From positions 1 through 16,323 of the forward strand of contig DMXI01000190.1 in NCBI GenBank assembly GCA_003483885.1: 16,323 bases of DNA, read 5' to 3'. The notes under the pieces are model-generated. The model did no database searches and had not been told where the DNA came from. It worked only from the letters and a program-made list of their open reading frames with translations. Both the position numbers and the translations under genes were made by a program. Positions 9,701 through 16,148 of this stretch are shown in pieces (within the stretch, counting starts at the first letter, position 1; each line of letters begins with the position of its first letter). This DNA is from Microscillaceae bacterium. Lineage in GTDB: Bacteria > Bacteroidota > Bacteroidia > Cytophagales > Microscillaceae.

Positions 9701-11307
9701 ACCACCCGAATATCCCCTTCAGTACGGCCATTGAAGTCAAGGGAAACTACTCCAGCCGTATTGCCCAGGCTTGCTTCTACCACCAAGCGGGTACTGCTCA
9801 AATCTACTTCCAGCAAAATTTGGCCCTCATATTGGGTTTGGGTACCCTCTCTGTAAACATCCAAACTACCGCCAATACGGGTAGCAGTGAGCGGAATATC
9901 CAGGCTATTCGAAGTATCTACTGCCACCAAAGCATCCAAGTGAAAGGTTTGGGCCGAAGGGGTAGCAGTCACATTGGCGCTCTCGAGGATAATGTCTGGA
10001 AAATCGGCTGGTAACTGCAATTGGTCCTGAAGTAAATCTTTAAAGTTCAAGGGTTTCACCAAAGATCCCACAAAGGTCCAGATATTATTGTTGGCCTGGG
10101 CTCCAAACAAAATTTCTACTGAATTGCCCAGCCGCCAGGTAGTAGCAATGCCGCCTGAGGTAAAAAGCCAGGTTGGATTTTTTTGCAACTCTACCGCTAC
10201 CGTAATATCGGTAAATGAGAGATATTCTGGGATAATTTCCCAGGAAGAAGCCGTGGAAATACGGGTCGAAAATTCCTCAATAAAACCAGGAGTAGATACA
10301 AAGCTCACTCTGAACTCTTCGAGGATTAAAGCAGGCAAGGTTCGGATAGCCGCCGGAAGCCCGCTGACATCAGCCCCTGCTAATTCGAATATATCGGTAA
10401 TAGATGGGATACTGACGCCACCCCCATCAGGCGCTAATATTTCCAAGGTCCATAAGTCAGCGGTTTTGTTTGCTACCACCACTTTAGCATCAAAAGCATC
10501 AGTAACGGCAATTTCGCCTTCCAAACGTCCAATGATCTCCTCATTGATTTTTAGTGGATTGCTGATGGCAAGCCTTATTGCCAGGTTTTTAATACTTAAT
10601 TGATTGCTAATCTTCCATTCTTGAGTGGAACTTACCCCCGCTTCAAAAAAGCTTATTGAGCCTGCAGCAGGGTTAAATATGGTGTTGAGGCTATCTATAT
10701 GCACTGACCCCAATTGTTCGGCGACTTCAGTCGGGATAAAGGAATCAATGCCAGGCTGGTATTCACCAAAAGCAAACAAATCTTCTATAAAGCGGCTGAT
10801 GGCTATTGGTTCGTTACCTGGTTGTATTAAATTTACCTGCCATTGGTCATCGGCTATTTTTACCAAACGTAACCTCAGACTGGTAATATAGAGAACATCG
10901 CCTTCCATTTCCATTGCCGAGATATTGAATTCGCCCGTGAGTGAAAACTTCAAGGTAGTATTGGTTAAAGGCAACCATAATCCTTTAAAATTGAGCACCT
11001 GATTGGCTGGTGGAGTAAGAGTTAAAGTAGTATTGACTATATCGTTGTCTTGTTGGAAATGCAGCTGTATAGCTGCATTACTGTAGCCCAGTAAGTAGTC
11101 GATGCTGCCTTCCAGCAAAGCATTGGTTTCGCTGGCAGTAAGCGAGCCCCCATTCACAGTCAGGCTATCTGCTTGCAAAAAGTTAAACAGGTCTTGTAGG
11201 CGTTCAGGGTCGGCAGTGGTGTCTTTTTGCAAAGTATAGACACTATCTGCCCCCAGACTCTGATTGAGTTTGTTACTGATATAAGGTATATCTAAAGTTG
11301 TAGACAT
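6730..11307 (-). CDS. Giant beta-repeat protein with DUF6603-like C-terminal region (1525 aa), second gene of the operon
   Basis: A leaderless, soluble-looking, almost all-beta protein. The first 780 residues or so are six diverged units, each marked by a hydrophobic-x-x-[D/P]-L-[LF] helix and then an alternating 'IP..L..L.L..L.I.F' strand. The marker residues are D39, D176, D305, D424, D541 and P660, a spacing of 117-137. A Pro/Thr/Ser/Glu-rich linker (about 805-828) leads to a second half (about 830-1255) with GPVALKRIGL, glycine-rich LSLGGLSFDALGLGVGF strands, a WKPYYYDVRLYIYIGA segment and HIWGPEFSGVARVKLGP (W near 1250). These match my memory of DUF6603 proteins, whose function is unknown. 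The C-terminus (1505-1515) carries LGITLDAFGEP, shared with the product of the preceding gene. It starts 47 nt after that gene; the ATG at 11307 has no Shine-Dalgarno sequence. A structural scaffold or binding surface is plausible but inferred. Confidence 0.85.
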   Translation of the reverse strand: MSTTLDIPYISNKLNQSLGADSVYTLQKDTTADPERLQDLFNFLQADSLTVNGGSLTASETNALLEGSIDYLLGYSNAAIQLHFQQDNDIVNTTLTLTPPANQVLNFKGLWLPLTNTTLKFSLTGEFNISAMEMEGDVLYITSLRLRLVKIADDQWQVNLIQPGNEPIAISRFIEDLFAFGEYQPGIDSFIPTEVAEQLGSVHIDSLNTIFNPAAGSISFFEAGVSSTQEWKISNQLSIKNLAIRLAISNPLKINEEIIGRLEGEIAVTDAFDAKVVVANKTADLWTLEILAPDGGGVSIPSITDIFELAGADVSGLPAAIRTLPALILEEFRVSFVSTPGFIEEFSTRISTASSWEIIPEYLSFTDITVAVELQKNPTWLFTSGGIATTWRLGNSVEILFGAQANNNIWTFVGSLVKPLNFKDLLQDQLQLPADFPDIILESANVTATPSAQTFHLDALVAVDTSNSLDIPLTATRIGGSLDVYREGTQTQYEGQILLEVDLSSTRLVVEASLGNTAGVVSLDFNGRTEGDIRVVDFIADLQANPDLGIGNEVVIPEPLKTLTLKNLELSFNTATKNFTFHGEADFELNGQTTIMTVAIEVSKPGGSAAYEVYFGGSINFAGHLFSLDFSKTAGELLFAASYHHSGKPATLSLPALLKPLLGDDVSIPIPNISIVLEKAIIAIYKPSNVGNNVGSTKVLFNTTTTIGADLHSLPVVGESFVPGSHIHIKNLGIIIANGPWAEDELTKINALLEPRGVGVSQVGSAGIPSGVTSDTANVEVDLSALGIALPAALGTEFSEAKTDIDTTESTPASSPEVPAIQPATTQPGKWFDIHKNIGPVALKRIGLVSQQQTIFFLIDGNLSLGGLSFDALGLGVGFDVLNEFTPSFHLSGLGLEFRQGPIEISGAFLYEKLTLDCNGTEKIVDQYAGGASIRVPQFSLTALGAYATTCTDAPSLFVYAALNAPLAGIPGIIMLTGISFAFGYNRKLIAPDITEVATYPLVAQAAEGTVERSLTETIQDIKKYMPISEGDMFIGAGLKFTIFNLLDSVAFLAVSFGNQLRIDLLGLSTLQVPSKISGNVDPLAKIQLALRVSILPDEGFISVEGRLTDESFVFARECQVRGGFAFYTWTQGAYEGDFVISVGGYHPNYVVPSHYPSVPRLSLNWQISPELTFKGSMYFALTPNAFMAGGSLDATYDGIIKAWFRAGAHFLISWKPYYYDVRLYIYIGANINLGLFTVAFEVGADLHIWGPEFSGVARVKLGPIALEIKFGEEVAKPAPIDWAEFQTSFLPATNDVVHEDKYTAFGAEGGLTKQISYSDHQWWVINSKELKMNTHSVIPFKTASYALADASSQSITVVSDASNDFGLKPMAFTGEKVESNQTVRVDKMEGIEWVNSSQLFNYEVIYKAVPTALWGADPNANDVNDPTLIQNVATGFSITPKEQPEKGVTQSILIDRLQQVTPEAINASAPAIAVAAADVEVLSAGGLASIQPTANNQALAQQLLGITLDAFGEPLQTDDYQLEA

Positions 11308-11354
11308 TTGAGGTACTAATTTAAGTTTTGTGAGGTCATAAACCGTATTGTTAC

Positions 11355-14300
11355 TTAGGCAGGTATTGCTTGTGAATTAGGTTGAATTACCGCATCTAAT
11401 CTAATTCCTAATACTTCTTCCAAAAATGTTCTTCTTTGAGGTTCTGGTATTTCTACAGGTGGCTGCGAAAAAATATGATCTACCAGATAGATTGAACCCA
11501 TTTTTTCAAAAGGATCAAAAAACTTATCTATTGTTTTATCGGCCAAGTGGCTAATTCTTGTATTTCGCACCAGATAAGCCAAGGCTTGGTAAGCTTGATG
11601 ATGAGCATCAGTATTGTATGGTGAAGGAATTTCTTCTGGAAACCGCCTCACACATTCGAGAAGCAATGTGGTATCGTAGGCGAACTTATCAAACCAATAG
11701 GCCAAGGTATTACCGTACTGTTGCCCTGCATTTGCCTGATACTCAGGGTTGGTGGTTTCGTACCACACAAAATGATCTGAAACCCAATGCCAGGTAATAT
11801 TTTTTTGAGAATCAGTAAAGGTGAAGCCTTCCCGGATAGGAGCCATATAAGCCCTCACAATTACTTTGGCTTTGTCGCCAAAATGATCACTTCTTAAAGT
11901 TTTATTCCGATGACGCACCCATATTTTATCTATTTTCAGCTTAGTGCCGATAGGAAATGTTATTTCTTTTTCTGATGGATTTGTATTGCCTATTGTCCTC
12001 CCACTGTGATTTTCTGGCACTATCAATTCCCATATAAGATTCTCGTTTTTATATAAAAACGAATGGGATCGTAAATTTTGTGTCTGGAAAGTTGTGGACA
12101 TGAAACCTGTCCAAATGATCCAATAATGTTGGTTTGATAAATCGTATTCACCATCGTCATAATTTTGGGGGTTTATGATAGGATGGGGAATAGTGATATT
12201 TTTATCTGGTTTAAAAAGGGCATCTCCGCGATAAACTATGCGTTCACCTGACCTTAATGTTGGTTTATCAGGAATGTCAGAAGGATCTTCTGTTGTTCCT
12301 TTATCAAATAAGTTCCAAGCCTCGACAATATTTCGATAGGTTGGATAATAATCCGTTAGGTTGTCTTTGGTCGTTATATCCAAAGATTTTCCTTTAAGCT
12401 CGAATATGCCTTCCGCACTCTTTCTCCATTGAGCTGCGAACGCGTCATCAGTAGTTTTAATTCTGTAATTAAAATCCTCATGCCCATAAAAACTTGGCGA
12501 AATTTTTAACGAAGAAAGGGCAAATAATAGGGAATTATAGTATTTATAATGGTTGCCTAGGAATTTATCTCCTTCTGAGAGCAGGAAAGCTTTTCGATAA
12601 GTACTGGCTAGTTCTAATAATTCATCTAGACTTGACGACGAAAATGTAGCAGTAACAAAAAATTGTTTTTCCTTGATGTAATTAGTGCTAAGAGACATTT
12701 CAGCAATCATGAAATACAACTGCTTAAATATAAAGTGTTCTGCCTCTGGAATAGGTCGTAATTGTATTTGAGTTAATGAAGGTGGATACTTGCTTACATA
12801 GGCTGATAAAAGGGTGAGATCTCCGTCAAACTTTGTGAGCCAATACTCAAGAGTTTCTTGATTGTGTTGTCCCTCATCAGCAGTAAATGAACTACCTTCC
12901 TGAGCTTTGTACCAAAAAAGATAACCCTTGTCTGAGAACCATGTGATTTTCTTGGCTTGGTCTTTAAAGGTAAAAGCACCTTCAAATGCAATCAAATCTC
13001 CAGAAATGCCTAAACCTTTAACTGTTGCTTCTTGTAAAGCCTTTTTGTTGTTTTGTATTGTAAGAATAGAGGTTCTGGTGGTTTCGAAAAAATCGTGGAT
13101 GCTTTGTCTTGGCTGTACCCCTTCTATTTGATTAATGGTATTAAGACGTATATCCAAAGTCTGAGTACTTCCGGTACTATCCTGGTAAGTGATTTCTTGA
13201 CTCTTGAGGGTGAGAGCCACCTTTTCTGAATTTAAAACTTGTGTAGTGCCTAGCCTACAGTGAAAAAATGGAAGGTCACCTTGCTCGTAGGCCTTTTCGA
13301 CTGCATCAGGTAAGAAGCCTAAAAATCTTAAGCCATGCGAGAGATTTTCGGGAACATCTTCTTGAAATGAGCCTTTCCATACGTCCAGTTGTTTGGATGT
13401 ATTTTGATAAGCAATGTCTGAATAAGAAGCCGAAAGGGAAGGGGCTTTCAATATAGCCGGATTGGTAAGTATTTGGTGAAATGCATTAACATACGATTGT
13501 CGGTCGTAGATAGCAAATTTTACCCAAGTTTTTTCTAACTTTTGAATTAACTTTACAGCAAAGTAAGTGTTTTTAATGGAACTTACCTGTAATGCATCTG
13601 AAACGATTTCTATTCCCTGTATAATTTGATCAACATACGACTTAGCATCTATCTTTTGCGAAGTTTCATCGAACAAACAGTTTCTCGTTTTCATTTTCTT
13701 TCCATTGTCCTTAACAATTTGTTCCTGCCCTTCGAATAATTTTATATAAAGCTGTTCTTTGCTTGATTCGGCTACTTTCAAAGATGAGTCATATAGACCA
13801 CTTGGTTTAAAATCATATGGATATACCCCTTGCACTCCAGCCGATTCCATATTAATCAAATAAGGCTGAAAATCATGAATTACCAGGTTTTCGGAATTAA
13901 TGTTTATGATAGATAACAAAGGAATTAATGGGGCAAGCTGTCCTATTTGGGTAAAAAACTTATCAGTAACCTGATCTTTATCACCTATATTTTTGATAAT
14001 ATAATCTTTCTCTGCTCCTTTATATGCTCCACCTAAAGTTTCAAGATAGCCTGGGTTTTCTTGATCATATGATAAATATTCTGTGTAGCCATAAGCATCT
14101 TTGGGAGTGTTATTTGCCTCAGAGCCATAATTTCGAGGCAAAAATTTGTAAGTAGGGAGAGGGTATGGTGTTGAAGATTTGTTAATTTCAACATTGATTG
14201 TCTCATAAAAACTTTTGATCTTCAATCGTCCAGTTACAGGTTTGAAAAAATCGTTATCTACCGCATTCAAAGCCATACTATTTCCAGCAATCAAACAAGA

Positions 14301-14906
14301 AATTGCTATATTTTCTGGTTTATAGACAATCTTGGTTTTTTGCCCAGCAGCAGTACCAAAAGTCAAAAACAATGTTTGTTGACCTTTTTGGTAAGTATAA
14401 TGATCTTCAATTTCAATATTCTGAAGATAGGAAATGTTAGGATCAAATAGTTTTTTTATATCTTCAAAATCAGCTAATATCCTGCTGGTAAGCCGTTTCA
14501 TATTGGCTATAGCATTGGCTTTAATGTTGGTAGTAAGGGTACCCAAAAACTTATAAGTATTATAAAAAGTAGTGGTATAGCCTGTCACTGCCATTTCCTG
14601 GGTAATCAGTTCCTTAAACGTTTTTTTATTTTTGGTCTTGATTTCTTCATTGAGTCCCCCGTAGATAACATTATCAAAGATGATGGCGTAATTATTAAGT
14701 AGGTTGGTCAAACTTTCGCCTTGAAAGCCTGATTCTATCCGTGTCTTTTCTACAACATTTTTTCGAGTAATGCTTTCATCGCTGGGTATTTGCTGAAACT
14801 CGGTGGCTAGTTCTTCCAAAAAATCTATATAATACGCAGCCCTGAATTCATCAGGAGGAGTAATTTTTAGCGCTTTGATACGCTGTTTTAATTCTGTTGA
14901 AGTCAT
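11355..14906 (-). CDS. Degenerate LanM-type dehydratase (DUF4135) domain fused to an ADP-ribosyltransferase domain (1183 aa), first gene of the operon
   Basis: Residues about 100-630 follow the order of a lanthipeptide synthetase LanM N-terminal domain: a helical lead-in (MKRLTSRILADFEDI), IVYKPENI with K196, NINSEN at 335-340, INME at 351-354, a WVKFAIYDRQSY helix (K463) and LPFF as in the 'GDIPYF' motif. Most catalytic positions are replaced (see findings), so phosphorylation or dehydration is unlikely. No LanC cyclase follows. Instead residues about 880-1020 read as an R-S-E ADP-ribosyltransferase: VYRGD with R893, GFMSTT with S937-T938, and SEKEITFP with E979-x-E981, the pair expected in arginine-modifying enzymes that use NAD. 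A module of about 95 residues occurs on both sides of it (643-740, 1026-1120). The C-terminus has LGIRLDAVIQP. There is no signal peptide. An in-frame TAA two codons before the ATG at 14906 fixes the start. The gene is more AT-rich than the next three. Likely an effector or toxin, or a self- or partner-modifying enzyme; target unknown. Confidence 0.8.
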   Translation of the reverse strand: MTSTELKQRIKALKITPPDEFRAAYYIDFLEELATEFQQIPSDESITRKNVVEKTRIESGFQGESLTNLLNNYAIIFDNVIYGGLNEEIKTKNKKTFKELITQEMAVTGYTTTFYNTYKFLGTLTTNIKANAIANMKRLTSRILADFEDIKKLFDPNISYLQNIEIEDHYTYQKGQQTLFLTFGTAAGQKTKIVYKPENIAISCLIAGNSMALNAVDNDFFKPVTGRLKIKSFYETINVEINKSSTPYPLPTYKFLPRNYGSEANNTPKDAYGYTEYLSYDQENPGYLETLGGAYKGAEKDYIIKNIGDKDQVTDKFFTQIGQLAPLIPLLSIININSENLVIHDFQPYLINMESAGVQGVYPYDFKPSGLYDSSLKVAESSKEQLYIKLFEGQEQIVKDNGKKMKTRNCLFDETSQKIDAKSYVDQIIQGIEIVSDALQVSSIKNTYFAVKLIQKLEKTWVKFAIYDRQSYVNAFHQILTNPAILKAPSLSASYSDIAYQNTSKQLDVWKGSFQEDVPENLSHGLRFLGFLPDAVEKAYEQGDLPFFHCRLGTTQVLNSEKVALTLKSQEITYQDSTGSTQTLDIRLNTINQIEGVQPRQSIHDFFETTRTSILTIQNNKKALQEATVKGLGISGDLIAFEGAFTFKDQAKKITWFSDKGYLFWYKAQEGSSFTADEGQHNQETLEYWLTKFDGDLTLLSAYVSKYPPSLTQIQLRPIPEAEHFIFKQLYFMIAEMSLSTNYIKEKQFFVTATFSSSSLDELLELASTYRKAFLLSEGDKFLGNHYKYYNSLLFALSSLKISPSFYGHEDFNYRIKTTDDAFAAQWRKSAEGIFELKGKSLDITTKDNLTDYYPTYRNIVEAWNLFDKGTTEDPSDIPDKPTLRSGERIVYRGDALFKPDKNITIPHPIINPQNYDDGEYDLSNQHYWIIWTGFMSTTFQTQNLRSHSFLYKNENLIWELIVPENHSGRTIGNTNPSEKEITFPIGTKLKIDKIWVRHRNKTLRSDHFGDKAKVIVRAYMAPIREGFTFTDSQKNITWHWVSDHFVWYETTNPEYQANAGQQYGNTLAYWFDKFAYDTTLLLECVRRFPEEIPSPYNTDAHHQAYQALAYLVRNTRISHLADKTIDKFFDPFEKMGSIYLVDHIFSQPPVEIPEPQRRTFLEEVLGIRLDAVIQPNSQAIPA
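11547..11831 (-). repeat. Second copy of a duplicated protein module (residues 1026-1120)
   Basis: This segment encodes FTFTDSQKNITW...FVWY...GQQYGNTLAYWFDKF..DTTLL. It aligns with the copy at 12687-12980 at FTF-x-D, K-x-ITW, the aromatic WY, GQ, TL-x-YW, KF, D-x-TLL and a closing helix. It lies just C-terminal to the ADP-ribosyltransferase domain of the 1183-aa protein. Confidence 0.75.
12687..12980 (-). repeat. First copy of a duplicated protein module (residues 643-740)
   Basis: This segment encodes FTFKDQAKKITW...LFWY...GQHNQETLEYWLTKF..DLTLL, between the LanM-like region and the ADP-ribosyltransferase domain. It is diverged from the copy at 11547-11831 but shares its full motif order. 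The family is unknown; the alternating aromatic strands suggest a small beta domain followed by helices. Confidence 0.75.
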
Positions 14907-14952
14907 AGTTTAAATAATATTTTAGTCGAGTTATTTGATTGTAGTATTTCAC

Positions 14953-15260
14953 AAGGCATAGCAATGCCATGCCATAAGCTTTGTCAAGCATTAAGGGGTT
15001 TGTAGTCAAGGAGTTAGTTTAATTGTTTTTACTTTGTATCAAATACTGTAATACAAAAAACACCTGGACTGAACATTAAAAAATAAGGTGGAAAGCCTAA
15101 GAACTATTGATCAATAATGGGGGACATAGGTAGTTCGGTGGGCCTAATGAGACCTCGGGCAAAACTTGGGTTGTTTGAAAAATGTGCATACTTATCATAT
15201 TTGGGTTAAGGTGATATAAGTGTAATGGTAACTTATGGCTGTATTGACAACGTTCAGGAT
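14953..15260. repeat. Tandem intergenic repeat, copy 1
   Basis: Begins with AAGGCATAGCAATGCC (14953-14968), which contains the small hairpin GGCAT-AGCA-ATGCC. Later landmarks shared in order with copy 2 are CACCTGG (15061), AAAGCCTAA (15092), TTTGAAAAA (15174), AAGGTGA (15208) and TAAGTGTA (15217). The pattern of short islands with unequal spacers indicates an old duplication with indels. Confidence 0.6.
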
Positions 15261-15560
15261 AAGGCATAGCAATGCCTGGCCATCAATTCTAATAAGAATG
15301 AATACACGTTCACTATGGACTACATCAAGATGTTGCTAACACCTGGTATTTGTAGTGTAGATCATAGTATTGGTAGAAGCCATAAAAGCCTAAAGGCTAT
15401 GAACAAATAATAAGAGACAAAGATGACTTTAAGTAATAGGTTTGTAAGGTGTGATGAGAGCTTACTTCAGAATGGAATCCTGCTTGAATGATTTGAAAAA
15501 CTTGCATATTTGTAATGTTTTAAGATAAAGGTGACTAAGTGTACAAATCACCAGTTTTTA
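15261..15560. repeat. Tandem intergenic repeat, copy 2
   Basis: Begins with the same 16-mer AAGGCATAGCAATGCC (15261-15276), here within a 6-bp-stem palindrome AGGCAT-AGCA-ATGCCT. The landmarks recur as CACCTGG (15340), AAAGCCTAA (15385), TTTGAAAAA (15492), AAGGTGA (15528) and TAAGTGTA (15536), offset by 279-320 bases from copy 1. The right end is approximate: similarity fades after about 15545. Confidence 0.6.
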
Positions 15561-15804
15561 ATTAGTCTTTAAAATTGCTTGTAGTTAAGGTTAGTATCAA
15601 AATTGACTTTATTAGTTAGGTTACTTGAATGGCAAAGTTTGAGAAAGCAGTATTTTGCTACTCACTTTGTCAGTTTTATTCACCATAGTTAAAATAAAGA
15701 TCAACAAGGATGATTTTTAATTGTAATATAACTCTGTGTTATCTTCCCTTTTGTAAGGAATAATTCGCATGATGCTAAAATAGGAAAATTTTGAATATTT
15801 GAGT

Positions 15805-15874
15805 ATTAACAATTGTTAATAAATGATACTCTGGGTTAATAAATGCTTATAAAGCATCAAAATATGCTTATAAA
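15805..15874. promoter_or_regulatory. Palindrome with 20-21-bp phased direct repeats, possible operator array
   Basis: A perfect 16-bp palindrome, ATTAACAATTGTTAAT, lies at 15805-15820. The 11-mer GTTAATAAATG occurs at 15815-15825 and 15835-15845, 20 bp apart. The 11-mer ATGCTTATAAA occurs at 15843-15853 and 15864-15874, 21 bp apart. Spacing of two helical turns puts repeats on the same face of DNA, as in operators for dimeric regulators. A protein-binding site is inferred, not shown. Confidence 0.4.
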
Positions 15875-15911
15875 TCCACCTTTAGGGGCAAAGTTATCTA
15901 AGTCATTTTGA

Positions 15912-16148
15912 CTTCAACCAAATATTTTTATCTCAATTTGGCAATCGGGAATTCACATAAGATCTACCTTTATTTTACTGTTTACTATTACTTTTGGGTT
16001 ACAGGCGCAAGAGAGGACAGTTACGTCTCAATTTGATTCATTGCTCAACAAAGGAGTATATGTTTTTTTGTTGGGTGATACATCAAACATTCTAAAAATT
16101 TTATGCAAAAACTCCCCCTTCTACTCATCACGCTTTGCTTATTTGTAG
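15912..16148 (+). pseudogene. Remnant of a secreted-protein gene, start codon apparently lost
   Basis: An open frame of 78 codons runs from the TGA at 15909 to the TAG at 16146 but contains no ATG. From an ATA codon at 15957 it reads R-S-T-F-I-L-L-F-T-I-T-F-G-L-Q-A-Q-E, a textbook Sec signal peptide with a cleavable A-Q/E junction, then TVTSQFDSLLNKGVYVFLLGD, which looks like a mature N-terminus. The ATA sits where ATG would be expected, so a point mutation of the start codon is the simple reading. The remaining 30 codons look less protein-like and the frame is short, so the gene is probably also truncated. Use of ATA as a start is possible but unlikely. Confidence 0.4.

Larger units (their letters stand above)
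14907..15911. other. Gene-free upstream region of the operon
   Basis: About 1 kb before the first operon gene with no convincing ORF on either strand and lower GC content than the operon. The first 46 bases up to the repeat are the likely 5' leader of the minus-strand operon, but I see no clear Bacteroidota-type promoter (TTTG and TAnnTTTG at proper spacing). The rest holds the diverged tandem duplication (14953-15560), a stretch from 15561 to 15800 where I see nothing, and the palindrome and phased repeats at 15805-15874. Confidence 0.6.

Noticed and set aside
10088..10603. Plus-strand ORF of 171 codons opposite the 1525-aa gene, and similar ORFs of 62-147 codons across the operon
   Set aside because: All lie antisense to clear genes, have no recognisable domain and low-quality composition; they are shadow frames of long coding sequences.
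11355..14906. A functional class II lanthipeptide synthetase (LanM) with a nearby precursor peptide
   Set aside because: The LanC cyclase half is absent, key kinase and lyase residues are substituted, and no peptide gene with a leader and a Ser/Thr/Cys-rich core is found in the window.
811..14906. Contractile injection system, type VI secretion or Tc-toxin locus
   Set aside because: No sheath, tube, VgrG, PAAR, LysM, baseplate, ATPase, RHS or TcA-like sequence is recognisable; the large beta-rich proteins alone do not support it.
14970..15010. Minus-strand TTGACA-like box with a TGCTAT box as promoter of the operon
   Set aside because: The TTGACA/TATAAT pattern is not the usual Bacteroidota consensus, the second box lies inside the GGCAT palindrome, and the match is too weak to call.
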